The notes: generated by a model from the sequence alone, not told the origin. A DNA stretch of 64,000 nucleotides from Chitinophaga pinensis (GCA_945901065.1 CAMDKI010000006.1:152876-216875), one strand, 5' to 3'. Positions 43,051 to 53,438 are shown, numbered from the stretch's first letter. Numbers and translations: made by a program.

Positions 43051-44940
43051 ATGGACAGAAATAATGTAATTGGGCTGGTGCTCATAGCCTTCATTTTAGT
43101 TGGCTATTCAATTTATACCTTCAACACCGCCCCAAAGCCCTCGCTAAAACCGATTACAGAGCAAACGCAAACCAATGATGCGCTTGATACAAATGCAGTT
43201 GATACCGCTTTAGCCAGTATTGATGGCGCAACCGACAGTAGCCTAACCAATGCAATTGACTCAGCTTTGGTAAACGCCGATAGCTTGAAAGCTACCGAAC
43301 TAGTAAAACGTTTTGGCTCGTTTGCAACTGCCGCTTCGGGCGAAGCTGATACCCTAGTGCTTGAGAATGAAAACCTGCGCATAGTATTATCTACTTACGG
43401 TGCCAATATTGAAAGCATAGAGCTGAAAAACTTTAAAACCTACGATCAGAAACCCCTTTTCTTGAGCAATCCGGGCGACCAAAAACTGAAGTTTGACCTA
43501 GGTAATAGCTTTAACACTGCCGACCTTTACTATACTACCAATGGTATTGAAACCATTGCCGACGGGCAAAAAGTAGTACTTTCGGCCACAACAGCTAATG
43601 GCGGCAAGCTACAGCACGTTTTTACCCTTCTATCAAAAGGTTTTTTGCTTGATTATAATTTAGTACTTGACAACCTTGGTAAAGATTTGCCACGCAATAC
43701 CAACTATTTATTCGGCACTTGGAGCAGAAATGTACCACAAGCAGAGAAAAAGAAAGACCTTGAAAACGGTAAAACAAAACTGTTCTATAAGGATGATATT
43801 GATGGGGTGGAGGGACTTTCAGAGTCAGAGGACGAAGCAAAAACCTCAGATGGCAATGCCAGCTGGATAAGCTACAGCCAAGCATTCTTTAATACCACTT
43901 TAATTGCTGGAGCTGACAATCAGTTTGATGATTTAAAATTCTCATCAACCTTGTTAAAAAGGGAAGGTTATTTAAAAGAGCTTTCTGCATCAATTAGCGT
44001 GCCTCACAACGGCACCGGAACTCAAACTTACAACTTACAATACTACCTTGGGCCCAATAGCTACCAAACGCTCAAGAAAATGGATATAGACCTTGAGGAA
44101 ACCATTAACCTCGGTGTTGGTATTTTTGCTTGGGTAGCTATCTTCAACAAGTGGATTATCATCCCAATTTTCAATTTCCTTGAAGGTTTTATAAGCAATT
44201 ACGGTATCATTATCTTGATTCTTACCTTGATAATTAAAGTGGTATTGTTCCCGCTTACCTACAAGTCGTACCTTTCTCAAGCCAAAATGAAGGTGTTGAA
44301 ACCTGAGTTAGACGAACTGAAAGAAAAATATAAAGACGACCAAGCGAAATTTACGCAAGAGCAAATGAAGCTTTGGGGCAAAGCCGGTGTAAACCCACTG
44401 GGCGGTTGCCTCCCTACCCTATTGCAAATGCCCATATTGGTAGCTATGTATAGCTTCTTCCCTTCATCAATTGAGTTGAGGCAGGAAAAGTTTTTGTGGG
44501 CCGATGACTTGAGCACTTACGACTCCATTTGGAATTTGCCTTTTGACATTCCGTTTTATGGCGACCACGTGAGTTTGTTTACTTTGCTTATGACCATTAC
44601 TTCAATAATATATGCCGTAAGCAATGCCCGTTTGACAGGCCAACAAGAAGGCCCGTTGAAGTATATGCCTTATATTTTCCCTATTATGCTTTTGGGCATA
44701 TTCAACAGTTTTCCGGCGGCACTTACCTACTATTATTTCCTTGCAAACGTTATCAGCTATTTGCAACAGTGGATTATCAGACAGTTCTTTATTGATGAGG
44801 CCAAGTTGCACCAGCAAATGCAAGACAAAAAAGCCAAACCAGAGAACCCGAATAGTTTTGGCAATAGGTTCAGGAAAGCCATGGAACAAGCACAAAACGC
44901 TCAGGCTGAACAAAAAAAACCAATAAACAAGAAAAAATAA
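43051..44940 (+). CDS. yidC: Membrane protein insertase YidC
   Basis: 629 residues. N-terminal membrane anchor (about 5-22), a large periplasmic beta domain (about 90-340), then the conserved insertase core of five helices (about 355-580) with FNKWIIIPIFNFLEGFISNY, LFPLTYKSYLSQAKMKVL, NPLGGCLPTLLQMPILVAMY and the QQWIIRQFF end. The tail is Lys/Gln-rich. Inserts inner-membrane proteins with or without Sec. Longer than E. coli YidC (548), as usual in Bacteroidota. Confidence 0.96.
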   Translation: MDRNNVIGLVLIAFILVGYSIYTFNTAPKPSLKPITEQTQTNDALDTNAVDTALASIDGATDSSLTNAIDSALVNADSLKATELVKRFGSFATAASGEADTLVLENENLRIVLSTYGANIESIELKNFKTYDQKPLFLSNPGDQKLKFDLGNSFNTADLYYTTNGIETIADGQKVVLSATTANGGKLQHVFTLLSKGFLLDYNLVLDNLGKDLPRNTNYLFGTWSRNVPQAEKKKDLENGKTKLFYKDDIDGVEGLSESEDEAKTSDGNASWISYSQAFFNTTLIAGADNQFDDLKFSSTLLKREGYLKELSASISVPHNGTGTQTYNLQYYLGPNSYQTLKKMDIDLEETINLGVGIFAWVAIFNKWIIIPIFNFLEGFISNYGIIILILTLIIKVVLFPLTYKSYLSQAKMKVLKPELDELKEKYKDDQAKFTQEQMKLWGKAGVNPLGGCLPTLLQMPILVAMYSFFPSSIELRQEKFLWADDLSTYDSIWNLPFDIPFYGDHVSLFTLLMTITSIIYAVSNARLTGQQEGPLKYMPYIFPIMLLGIFNSFPAALTYYYFLANVISYLQQWIIRQFFIDEAKLHQQMQDKKAKPENPNSFGNRFRKAMEQAQNAQAEQKKPINKKK

Positions 44941-44956
44941 ACCGTATCTTGGTACA

Positions 44957-45652
44957 ATGCTCAATTTAAGGCTCCTCACTTATTTGTTGCCCATAATACT
45001 GTTATCAGCTTGCAACCGACACGTAACCACGCCAGCTGGCAACGATGGGTATAACTATACCCCTACCAAACCGACAGATCCGTTTGTGTATAACACAAAG
45101 CCTTTGGATACAGTGCCGGTGGCGATAACGAGCCCTCCCGATACCGTTATTATAGTGGTGGAGCAACCAAGAGTGGATACAGTCGTCATAAACAACACTA
45201 ATACTATCACTACCAATACCGATCCGTTTGCTCAACCAGAACCTTGGATGCGGCCAACGCCAGGCTCATATTTGATAGCTAAAATAAAACGCACCGGTTG
45301 CTACGGCACCTGCCCAATATATGTTGGAGCCATATTTTCTGACGGGAAGGCATTTTACTATGGCGAGCGATTTGTAGAAAAACTGGGCTATTTTGAGGGT
45401 AACGTAAATCTGGTACAACTTAACAGTTTGGTAAAACTGAGCTACCAGAGCAGTTTTTACGATTTGGCACCCGTTTACCCAACCGACGGCAGGTATATTG
45501 TTGACCTACCAACCAGCACCATTCATTTCAATTCGGGCATTAACCAAAAAACAGTTATTAACAAAGGCAACGCTCCCGAAGAATTATCACTCTTACAAGA
45601 ATCGTTGCACACTCTATTAAATAGTATTACTTGGATGCCAATTAAGTATTAA
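44957..45652 (+). CDS. Lipoprotein with DUF6438 domain
   Basis: 231 residues. Lipobox LSAC (C19), a Pro/Thr/Asp-rich linker (20-95), then a globular domain starting YLIAKIKRTGCYGTCPIY, with the paired cysteines C115 and C119 of DUF6438 (GCYGxCPxY). The domain continues IFSDGKAFYYGERFV. Function unknown; the family is widespread in Bacteroidota. It follows yidC by 16 bases and may be co-transcribed. Confidence 0.87.
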   Translation: MLNLRLLTYLLPIILLSACNRHVTTPAGNDGYNYTPTKPTDPFVYNTKPLDTVPVAITSPPDTVIIVVEQPRVDTVVINNTNTITTNTDPFAQPEPWMRPTPGSYLIAKIKRTGCYGTCPIYVGAIFSDGKAFYYGERFVEKLGYFEGNVNLVQLNSLVKLSYQSSFYDLAPVYPTDGRYIVDLPTSTIHFNSGINQKTVINKGNAPEELSLLQESLHTLLNSITWMPIKY

Positions 45653-45657
45653 TACAG

Positions 45658-45688
45658 ATTGGTTATTCGCCATAAAAGATTATTTTTG
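45658..45688 (+). promoter_or_regulatory. Promoter of the 1041-residue T9SS protein
   Basis: -7 box TATTTTTG (45681-45688) with ATTG (45658-45661, one mismatch to TTTG) 19 bases before it; the start codon is 32 bases downstream. Fits TTTG-N19-21-TAnnTTTG. Confidence 0.6.
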
Positions 45689-45720
45689 TCAATTCACCAA
45701 AAACGCAAATCGACAGGCTT

Positions 45721-48700
45721 ATGAAAAGGTTAATTTTTTCAGCATTGCTCGGTAGCATTGTAACTCTCTCTTTCGGACAAGGATCCACCAATTTGGTGCC
45801 CATGAAAATGAAACAGCCCGTTTGTGTGGGTGATGGTTACAACACTACAGGAGTAAGTAATGCTAACAACTCCAATCAAGTGAACAACAACGGACAAAGT
45901 TCGTCAGTAGGTGGTTCGCGCGCTGTAACTACCACCACCATTGGTAGTGCAGGAAATATGTTTACCATTCTTGATGGTGCAGTAAACCGCGTTGCGGCTA
46001 ACAACGCGATTAATTCAGTAGTATTTATTCACCGTGCTGACCCTACTGTGTTCCCAGCGACCAACATCGGCCAGTTTCAATACGACCTATCAACCGACGG
46101 TGGCGCAACTTGGAACACCAACTTTGGTGTACTTAACCCAAGCGGAAACAACCAAACAACTGCTGGTCGTTATCCTAACGCGGTAATTTATAACCCACAA
46201 GGCAACACCACTGCAGCCAATGCATTTTTGGGTTACCTAGGTTCATGGTTGCCGTTTGCTGCTTCGGCTGCCGATTGGGATGGTTTTTTTGCAGGTGTAG
46301 CTAAGTTGAACAACAACGCTGCAACCTTTACCGAAACCAGCTATACCCCAAACAACTCAAACGTGAGCATTGCCCGCGGTTTGTGCAACGGCATACCAGG
46401 TGTATTCTGGGCAGTAGATTGGGATTTTGACGGAACTCAAAACGGCGACGTACTATTGTACCGCGGTGTTTGGAGCTCTAGCGCTAACGATATTTCTTGG
46501 AGCTTGTACCGTAAGTTTGCTACCCCGCACGACCCAACCATTTTGTCGGTAGCTGCACCAACTGGTTTGAATATGGCTTTTGACCCATCTGGTCGTTATG
46601 GCTATATCGTATTTGCCGGCGATATTATCTCTGGAGGAGATGATGTACTGGAGCCAGTTTATTACAAAACCAATGACGGTGGTGCAACTTGGACCGGTCC
46701 GGAGCAAATTTCTTTGTCTTCTATCGACGTTATCCAAAGCAACCTACTTGACCCAACTGTTGATATTCCTACTTGCGCATTCGATCTTGATTTGGGTGTT
46801 GATGTAAACGGCAACCTGCATATTGAAGTAGTAGTAGGTTCATCAGGTGGCGCTGGCGATTATTCAATTGCTACTGGTACTGGTGCCGGATTGGCTATTT
46901 ATGACATTACCCAAGGTAATGACCCTTGTCCTTGGACTGCAATTCGTTTGTCAGATATTGCTACTTTCCGTGGCACTTGGGGCGACGTAAACGAAGATAA
47001 CCGTCCACAAGTTTCAGTTTCTGCTGATGGAACACGTTTGACCTTTGGATGGCTTGACTCTGATGCAGCCGTTACTTCAGGTACCAACGACCAACCGAAC
47101 CTATTGACTCGTGGATTGGATGTTACTACTGGCTTGGCTACTGTGGTAACCAACTGGACCGCTGGCGATGCAACTTGGGATGGTAGCGCATTGTTTTCAT
47201 CTTTTGCACCAACTAGTTTGCAATCGGGTAACACTACTAAAGTACCTACCGTATTTGCTACTTTCGATCCGCTCACTTTGGATCCAGGAAATCCAGCTAC
47301 TTTCCACTACGTTCAAAATATTTCTTATACCACTGCCGATTATACTGAAGACGTTCAAGCCCCTGTTATTAGCTTAAACGGTAGCAACCCACTTACCGTG
47401 GTACAAAATACTGCTTACAATGAGCCAGGTGCTACAGTAAGTGATAACGTTGGAGCTCCTGCTGTTACTGTTAGCGGTACTGTAAACACTGCAGCTGTTG
47501 GTGCTTATACGGTAACTTACACCGTATCTGACAACGCTGGCAACCTAGCTTGTACAGTAACACGCACTGTAAACGTAGTTGCAGCACCTGACAATACCGC
47601 CCCAGTAGTTACCCTTAACGGTGCAAGCACAGTGGTTGTTGACCTTTGCGGATACTACAACGAACTTGGTGCAACTGCAACTGATAACGTAGACGGTAAC
47701 ATTACTGCAAACGTAACCAACGACGGAAACTTGGTGCCTTTCGGTACTTTGCTTACCGCAGGAACCGCTGGTACTTACACTATTACTTACTCAGTAACTG
47801 ATGGTGCTGGTAACACTGGTACCGCAACACGTACTGTTATCATCCAAGACAATGGTCCGGTAATTACTGTTGATGGTGGTAATACCTTGACTATCGAAGT
47901 TTGTGATGCTTACACCAACCCAGGTGCGAGTGCATTTGACAACTGTGATGGTTTTGTGTCAGTTACCGCAACTGGTGCAGTTGACAACCTAACGGCTGGC
48001 AGTTACACTATTATTTACACCGCTACCGACGGCAACAGCAACATCAGCAGAGATACATTGATTGTTACTGTAAACGCCGACCAAACACCTCCAGTGGTAA
48101 CCCTAACAGGTTCTTCAACTACCTACGTATACCTTAGCGATCCTTATACCGACCAATTGCCAACTGCAACTGATTGCTCAGGTATTGCGAGTATTACTAG
48201 CAACGCAGCAAGCGTAGTAAACGTAACTACTGCTGGTTCTTACACAGTTACTTACACTGTAACCGACAACAATGGTTTGGTAACTACTGTTACCCGTAAC
48301 GTAATTGTTGGTTCTGAGCCAGATCCTCGTTTTACATATACCAACAATAGCTTGACCTACTCGTTCACCGAGAGTTCGCTATACAACCCAACCGCTTGGT
48401 TGTGGGAGTTTGGTGATGGCCTAACCAGCACTGCACGCAATCCTACTTATACTTACACTGCTGCAGGAACTTACGAAGTTTGTTTAACTGCGCGTAACTT
48501 GTTTAACAACGCTCCTTACAGCAAGCCTGCTAAGAAGACTTGCGAAACAGTTGTTGTAACTGTTGGTATCAATGATATTGCTTTGGAGCGTTCAATTAAC
48601 GTATATCCAAACCCAACTACTGGTAATCTTACCATCAACGTTAAAGACCTTAGCTTCGAAACTATGAATGTTACTGTATTTAACGTACTTGGTGAGCGTG

Positions 48701-48846
48701 TATTGGCTAACGAATACAATAAAGTACAAGCGCAAAGCCTTATCAACTTAAATATTGCTGGTAACGCTGCTGGTATTTACATGATTCAAATTTCAACTGA
48801 GCAAGGTGTTGTTACCAAACGCATTAATTTGCAAAGCGGTAACTAA
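45721..48846 (+). CDS. Secreted T9SS protein with DUF5011-type Ig repeats and a PKD domain
   Basis: 1041 residues. Signal peptide 1-19 (MKRLIFSALLGSIVTLSFG). Residues about 60-540 form a beta-propeller-like domain with sialidase-type turns (FQYDLSTDGGATWNT, YYKTNDGGATWTGPEQI). Four Ig-like DUF5011/HYR repeats follow at about 544, 623, 711 and 786, each opening P-[PV]-V-[IV]-[ST]-[LV]-[NDT]-G and ending TYTVSD or similar. A PKD domain (868-943; WLWEFGDGLTSTARNPTYTY) precedes the T9SS type-A sorting domain (957-1041; INVYPNPTTGNL ... GIYMIQISTEQGVVTKRI). The gene uses a narrow codon set (AAC, GGT, GTT, ACT), unlike its neighbours, suggesting high expression. Exported by T9SS and probably surface-attached. 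Confidence 0.9.
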   Translation: MKRLIFSALLGSIVTLSFGQGSTNLVPMKMKQPVCVGDGYNTTGVSNANNSNQVNNNGQSSSVGGSRAVTTTTIGSAGNMFTILDGAVNRVAANNAINSVVFIHRADPTVFPATNIGQFQYDLSTDGGATWNTNFGVLNPSGNNQTTAGRYPNAVIYNPQGNTTAANAFLGYLGSWLPFAASAADWDGFFAGVAKLNNNAATFTETSYTPNNSNVSIARGLCNGIPGVFWAVDWDFDGTQNGDVLLYRGVWSSSANDISWSLYRKFATPHDPTILSVAAPTGLNMAFDPSGRYGYIVFAGDIISGGDDVLEPVYYKTNDGGATWTGPEQISLSSIDVIQSNLLDPTVDIPTCAFDLDLGVDVNGNLHIEVVVGSSGGAGDYSIATGTGAGLAIYDITQGNDPCPWTAIRLSDIATFRGTWGDVNEDNRPQVSVSADGTRLTFGWLDSDAAVTSGTNDQPNLLTRGLDVTTGLATVVTNWTAGDATWDGSALFSSFAPTSLQSGNTTKVPTVFATFDPLTLDPGNPATFHYVQNISYTTADYTEDVQAPVISLNGSNPLTVVQNTAYNEPGATVSDNVGAPAVTVSGTVNTAAVGAYTVTYTVSDNAGNLACTVTRTVNVVAAPDNTAPVVTLNGASTVVVDLCGYYNELGATATDNVDGNITANVTNDGNLVPFGTLLTAGTAGTYTITYSVTDGAGNTGTATRTVIIQDNGPVITVDGGNTLTIEVCDAYTNPGASAFDNCDGFVSVTATGAVDNLTAGSYTIIYTATDGNSNISRDTLIVTVNADQTPPVVTLTGSSTTYVYLSDPYTDQLPTATDCSGIASITSNAASVVNVTTAGSYTVTYTVTDNNGLVTTVTRNVIVGSEPDPRFTYTNNSLTYSFTESSLYNPTAWLWEFGDGLTSTARNPTYTYTAAGTYEVCLTARNLFNNAPYSKPAKKTCETVVVTVGINDIALERSINVYPNPTTGNLTINVKDLSFETMNVTVFNVLGERVLANEYNKVQAQSLINLNIAGNAAGIYMIQISTEQGVVTKRINLQSGN

Positions 48847-48868
48847 TATCAGCTACAGTCGATATAGT

Positions 48869-48900
48869 AAAAGGCCTTCGTTGAAAAACGAGGGCCTTTT
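48869..48900 (+). terminator. Intrinsic terminator after the T9SS gene
   Basis: AAAAGGCCTTCGTT (48869-48882) pairs with AACGAGGGCCTTTT (48887-48900) with one G-U pair, followed by GTTATTTT. 23 bases after the stop. Confidence 0.9.
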
Positions 48901-48918
48901 GTTATTTTAGACCTGCCA

Positions 48919-51003
48919 ATGATAAAGCCTATTCAGCCAAAAAGAATTTTTGTAAAAGCGCTGTTACCCTACCTAGTGGGTATAGGCTTGGCCATAGGGT
49001 TGCCCATTGGTGGTATGTTGTGGCAATTGGGTGCAATGCTGTTGGTAATTTCAATTTTACTAGTATTAGCACATAACAAAATAAAACCCCTTTTAAACTC
49101 CAACTTAACTATTTGGGGATTGTTGTTTTTTGGATGGGTTGCGTACGTAGGTGTGTTGAATGTGCACTGGGCAAACCCCAAGCTGCACCATCAGCACTAC
49201 ACCCACACGGCCAATACACCAGGGCTGCTGATTGTGCAAATTGAAGAATTGCCCTTTGAAATGCCGAACACTTTCCGTGTGGTAGCCAACATAAAGGCTC
49301 GAAAACAAGGAGATAACTTAGTGCCAATTACCGGAAAGGTAATGCTGTTGTTACCTTTAGATAGTGCATCGGCTAAACTTAAATATGGAGACGAACTGGC
49401 AATAAACAGTAAACTACAACCTATTCCGCCAAGCTTAAATCCTTACGAATTTAATTATAGCCAATATTTGGCCAACAAGCACATATACCATCAATTGGCA
49501 CCAAAACCAACCCGCTGGTACGCTACCGGAAACAATGCACAAAATAGTCCATTTGCTTGGTTATATGCTATTAGAAACCAAGCGCTAACTACCCTCAAAA
49601 ACCGAATACCCGACCAGGCTCTTAATGGCGTTGCTGCAGCCATACTGTTAGGCTATAACCACAATTTAGACAACGAAACCCGCCAGCGGTATACGCTCAC
49701 CGGCAGCATGCACGTTTTGGCCGTTTCGGGTATGCATGTTGGGCTGTTGTGCTTTATGCTTTGGGGCTTGCTGCAACCTTTAAAAGCCATGAACAAACTT
49801 TGGCTTCGGCTTACGCTGCTTTTAATAGTAGTATGGTTTTATGCCTTGATAACAGGCATGTCGGCATCGGTTTTGCGAGCGGCCCTAATGTTCAGCTTGT
49901 ACGCTATTGGCGAAACCATAAAACGAAAGCCCGATAGCCTGAATATTGTGGCAGCTTCGGCGTTAATGCTATTGCTTTGGCAACCCATGCATATTTTAGA
50001 TGTAGGCTTCCAACTATCTTATTTGGCCGTTTTGGGTATCATATTCTTCTATAACCCATTGCGCAATTTGTGGGCCATAAAGCAACCAGCACTGCGCTTT
50101 CTTTGGGAAGGCACTTGCATTTCGATTGCCGCTCAGTTGGCTACACTGCCAATGATACTATATTATTTCCATCAATTGCCGCTGTATGCGTTGGTGGCAA
50201 ATGCAGGAATGCTGGTTTTAGCACCAGCAGCAATGATAAGCGGTTTGTTATTACTGCTATTCAATTGGGTGCCGGGCTTAGGATGGTTGCTGGGCAAACT
50301 GCTTTTTATCTCTCTTTGGCTAATGAACGAAACACTAGGTTTGATAGCGCAATGGCCCTATGTAGTTTGGAACGCTATATACACTAAGCCTGCTGAAATG
50401 GCCCTCATGATGGGTTTAGTGGTATGCACCATGCTAACAACCCAAATGCGCTTGGTAAAGCCAATGCTGGGCTTTGGCTGCCTACTGGTAGTTTTGTTAG
50501 CAGGAAACAACTTGAAGCTTTACCAGCAAAAAACGCAACAACAACTTATAGTATACCAATACCCAGACTTTACAACGGTAGCCAATTTAAACGGACTGGA
50601 AGGTAAAATATGGGCAGACTGTGAGGCTTTAGAGGACACCACAAAAATGGAGAGAAGCGTTTTCCCTTTTTTATATGCTAACGGAAATAAAAAACTAGAG
50701 ATAATTGGGCTTAACAAAACAGATACCAACGAATATGGCGAGTTAGGCGGAAAAAGAATTGCTCTATTGCGGAGGTACAGGCGCCGCAATGTACCGAACA
50801 TTCCGCTTAAGGTGGATTATTTGGTAGTGGCCAATAACCCAAGTATTAGCATGATTCAGGTAAAAAAAGTTTATCAGGCCAAAACCATAATACTGGATGG
50901 CAGTAACAACATAAAAGCTGCCGAAAGGTGGATGCAAGAATGCAAAGTACTCGGCTTGGATTGCCACAACACCCGCAATGGGGCCTTTATTGCCAGTTGG
51001 TAA
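48919..51003 (+). CDS. comEC: ComEC/Rec2-family DNA-uptake channel
   Basis: 694 residues. N-terminal DUF4131 part with three membrane helices (about 15-75) and an OB-like region (about 90-190), then the competence domain of about eight helices (about 230-500) with HVLAVSGMHVGLLCFMLW and LRAALMFSLYAIGE. The C-terminal part (about 520-694) lacks the HxHxDH ligands of the metallo-beta-lactamase domain found in long ComEC proteins; this shorter form is usual in Bacteroidota. Would carry single-stranded DNA across the inner membrane. Its last 17 bases overlap the 3' end of convergent bioA. Confidence 0.9.
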   Translation: MIKPIQPKRIFVKALLPYLVGIGLAIGLPIGGMLWQLGAMLLVISILLVLAHNKIKPLLNSNLTIWGLLFFGWVAYVGVLNVHWANPKLHHQHYTHTANTPGLLIVQIEELPFEMPNTFRVVANIKARKQGDNLVPITGKVMLLLPLDSASAKLKYGDELAINSKLQPIPPSLNPYEFNYSQYLANKHIYHQLAPKPTRWYATGNNAQNSPFAWLYAIRNQALTTLKNRIPDQALNGVAAAILLGYNHNLDNETRQRYTLTGSMHVLAVSGMHVGLLCFMLWGLLQPLKAMNKLWLRLTLLLIVVWFYALITGMSASVLRAALMFSLYAIGETIKRKPDSLNIVAASALMLLLWQPMHILDVGFQLSYLAVLGIIFFYNPLRNLWAIKQPALRFLWEGTCISIAAQLATLPMILYYFHQLPLYALVANAGMLVLAPAAMISGLLLLLFNWVPGLGWLLGKLLFISLWLMNETLGLIAQWPYVVWNAIYTKPAEMALMMGLVVCTMLTTQMRLVKPMLGFGCLLVVLLAGNNLKLYQQKTQQQLIVYQYPDFTTVANLNGLEGKIWADCEALEDTTKMERSVFPFLYANGNKKLEIIGLNKTDTNEYGELGGKRIALLRRYRRRNVPNIPLKVDYLVVANNPSISMIQVKKVYQAKTIILDGSNNIKAAERWMQECKVLGLDCHNTRNGAFIASW

Positions 51004-52273
51004 GATCGGATAGTAAACTTTCAATGCAACTGTAAACGGTATCCAATTCTGCATCGGTAATGCAATAGGGTGGTAGGATATATACAGTATTGCCCAATGG
51101 CCTAAGCAACACGCCCCGCTCTATAAAGTAATCGTACATTCTATCGCGGAGGTTGTGGAAATAACTACCGCCCTCGCCAACTTCAAAGGCAATTACAGTG
51201 CCTAACACACGAACCGCCGATACTTGCTTGTATGCGGCTATTCGTTTGGCAAATGCCTCGTGCCGGGTTTGTATATGCCCTATTTTGGATAAGGTGTCTT
51301 CTTGTTTAAAAACCGCTAAACTAGCTAAACCCGCAGCACAACCCAGCGGATTGGCCGTGTATGAATGACCATGAAAAAAGGTTTTCATCTTGTCATCGGA
51401 AAGGAAGGCATCATAAACGTCTTCGGTACTGGTCGTCAGCCCCATGGGTAAAAAACCGCCCGTTAAGCCCTTACTAAAGCACATTATATCAGGTTGAGCC
51501 GTGAGGTAATCGCTGGCAAACATTTTACCCGTGCGACCAAAGCCGGTGAGCACCTCATCTAGTATTACCAAGGTATCGTACTTTTGGCAAAGCGATATAA
51601 TGCTATCTAGCGTATCTGGAGTATACATGAGCATGCCTGCCGTACCAAGCAACAATGGCTCAGCAATAAAGGCTGCTACCTCGCCACTTCGCAGTAGGGT
51701 TTCAAGCTGACTGAACGTTTCCTCTTCGTTACCTGGCACTGGCACATCTACAAACTCAACCCTAAACAACATATCGGCAAAGGGAAGGGTAAAGGCGCTG
51801 CGCGCGCTTATTGACATGGCCCCAAATGTATCGCCGTGGTAGCTATCGCGAAAGGCAATAATGGTTTGCTTTTCGGCACCGTGGTTGTACCAATACTGTA
51901 AAGCCATTTTAATGGCCACTTCGCAGGCGGTAGAGCCATTATCGGAGAAAAATACCCGGTTTTGATTATCGGGCAGCAAGGCCAATAGTTGCTCGGCTAG
52001 TTCAACGGCAGGTGCGTGGGTAAAACCTGCAAAAATTACCTGCTCTAACTGCAAAGCTTGCTGGGCAATACGGCTGGCAATAAATGGATGCCCGTGACCA
52101 TGAAGGTTAGTCCACCAACTGCTAATGGCATCAATATAAACCTTTCCTTGGTCGTCAACCAACTCGGTACCCTGCCCTTTTACAATAGCAATAGGGGCCT
52201 TTGCTGTCTTCATTTGGGTATACGGATGCCAAATGTGTTTTTGGTCGCGCTGGGAAAGGTTGTGTTGGTTCAT
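50987..52273 (-). CDS. bioA: Adenosylmethionine-8-amino-7-oxononanoate aminotransferase BioA
   Basis: 428 residues, class-III PLP aminotransferase; makes 7,8-diaminopelargonic acid in biotin synthesis using SAM as amino donor. Motifs: HIWHPYTQMK near the N-terminus (BioA signature), SSWWTNLHGHGHPFI, ILDEVLTGFGRTG, the PLP lysine in CFSKGLTGGFLPMG, and HGHSYTANPLGCAA. It overlaps comEC by 17 bases (convergent). A weak -7 box (TATCTTTA) lies a few bases upstream. It is separated from the other bio genes by five unrelated genes on the same strand. Confidence 0.96.
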   Translation of the reverse strand: MNQHNLSQRDQKHIWHPYTQMKTAKAPIAIVKGQGTELVDDQGKVYIDAISSWWTNLHGHGHPFIASRIAQQALQLEQVIFAGFTHAPAVELAEQLLALLPDNQNRVFFSDNGSTACEVAIKMALQYWYNHGAEKQTIIAFRDSYHGDTFGAMSISARSAFTLPFADMLFRVEFVDVPVPGNEEETFSQLETLLRSGEVAAFIAEPLLLGTAGMLMYTPDTLDSIISLCQKYDTLVILDEVLTGFGRTGKMFASDYLTAQPDIMCFSKGLTGGFLPMGLTTSTEDVYDAFLSDDKMKTFFHGHSYTANPLGCAAGLASLAVFKQEDTLSKIGHIQTRHEAFAKRIAAYKQVSAVRVLGTVIAFEVGEGGSYFHNLRDRMYDYFIERGVLLRPLGNTVYILPPYCITDAELDTVYSCIESLLSDLTNWQ

Positions 52274-52337
52274 AGGGTAAAGATAAGAAAGGAGGAACTT
52301 GATTTGCCCAATTTCAAATCACCAAACAACACTAATT

Positions 52338-53438
52338 TTACCCACCCACCTCTTCATAATACTTCAAATACCGTTTAAACTTTCGATAGGTTTCGAATAC
52401 CTTGCCATAAGGGGCGCCTTTAAGGTGGTTGGCGCGCGCTATTTGATAAACTATACCCCAATGCTGTATGAGCACCCGCCAAGCAGTAAAGATGGAACAA
52501 TTGGGGTCGTATACATGGCCTGGCTCGGCGGCAGCGCCATTTATCTCCATTACGCTAATATCTTCTCCACGGTAAAGGGCTTCAAGACTGCTGCACTTAA
52601 TATCGTAGCGACCATAATATACTCCCTTAGAATGGCTGTTGATGCAATCGAATACCCTCATCAGCTCTTCATTTATTAAATGATTGCCATTTACAAATTT
52701 AGTGCCTCGGCTATGATTGCCTATCGGTTCTAACAGCACAAATTCGCCTTTAGCAGGCACTCTGTATACTTCATTGCCCAAGCGCTTGTATAATTTAGGT
52801 AATTGCAGCACTCCCCTATCATTCTTTAAGAGCAACTGCTCTAGGTTGTTAACCCCATCGCCAACAACCGAAAGAAACTCCTTAATAATAATAGAGCTAA
52901 TTGTGCCCTTCTCTTCATCTGGATGGCGATAGTAAAACACCCCCAACTCTAACGGGAATTGAATAAACTCCTGTACCAAGAACCTAACCTTTACCCTATC
53001 AAGGTACATTTGCATTTCGGCATCGCTGCTTATCTTCTCTACCAATAAACCTCGTTCTCCAATATCTGGTTTGGCTACAACCGGGTAAGTCATGCCTTGT
53101 GCAGCTAGTAACCGATGAATATCGGCAATGGTGCAATTGGGTTCTGGGTAAATGGTTTTAGGTTTAAAATTATCGGGCAGCTCCTTTAGCATCGGGCTTT
53201 TGGTTTCACCAAAAAGGCCACCCATTTCCATACTAGGGTTTACGGCGCTTACAAATACCAGTGCACGGGCTTTAATAGCACAATACAGATAATATACCAA
53301 CACTGGAAAATAAACTACTTGAGTGGGCCAAAACTCCCACTGCCTGAGCCTAATGAGCTTGCTCCGCCATTTTATACTAGCTGACTGCACATATGAGCTA
53401 GCACTTTGAACGGTATTACTGGCAGGAAGAGAAGGCAT
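52338..53438 (-). CDS. ATP-grasp-like protein, function unknown
   Basis: 366 residues from ATG 53438; a TTG start at 53477 overlapping the upstream gene is an alternative. An N-terminal region with one hydrophobic helix (about 35-60, WPTQVVYFPVLVYYLYCAIK) precedes a body that resembles ATP-grasp ligases: YPVVAKPDIGERGLLVEKI with the ATP-binding lysine, LVQEFIQFPLELGVFYYR, YGRYDIKCSS and ISVMEINGAAAEPGHVYDP with the metal-binding Glu/Asn pair. It is likely a membrane-attached ligase or glutathionyl/peptide synthase of unknown substrate. It follows the DinB gene in a five-gene set under the Crp-like regulator. Confidence 0.75.
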   Translation of the reverse strand: MPSLPASNTVQSASSYVQSASIKWRSKLIRLRQWEFWPTQVVYFPVLVYYLYCAIKARALVFVSAVNPSMEMGGLFGETKSPMLKELPDNFKPKTIYPEPNCTIADIHRLLAAQGMTYPVVAKPDIGERGLLVEKISSDAEMQMYLDRVKVRFLVQEFIQFPLELGVFYYRHPDEEKGTISSIIIKEFLSVVGDGVNNLEQLLLKNDRGVLQLPKLYKRLGNEVYRVPAKGEFVLLEPIGNHSRGTKFVNGNHLINEELMRVFDCINSHSKGVYYGRYDIKCSSLEALYRGEDISVMEINGAAAEPGHVYDPNCSIFTAWRVLIQHWGIVYQIARANHLKGAPYGKVFETYRKFKRYLKYYEEVGG

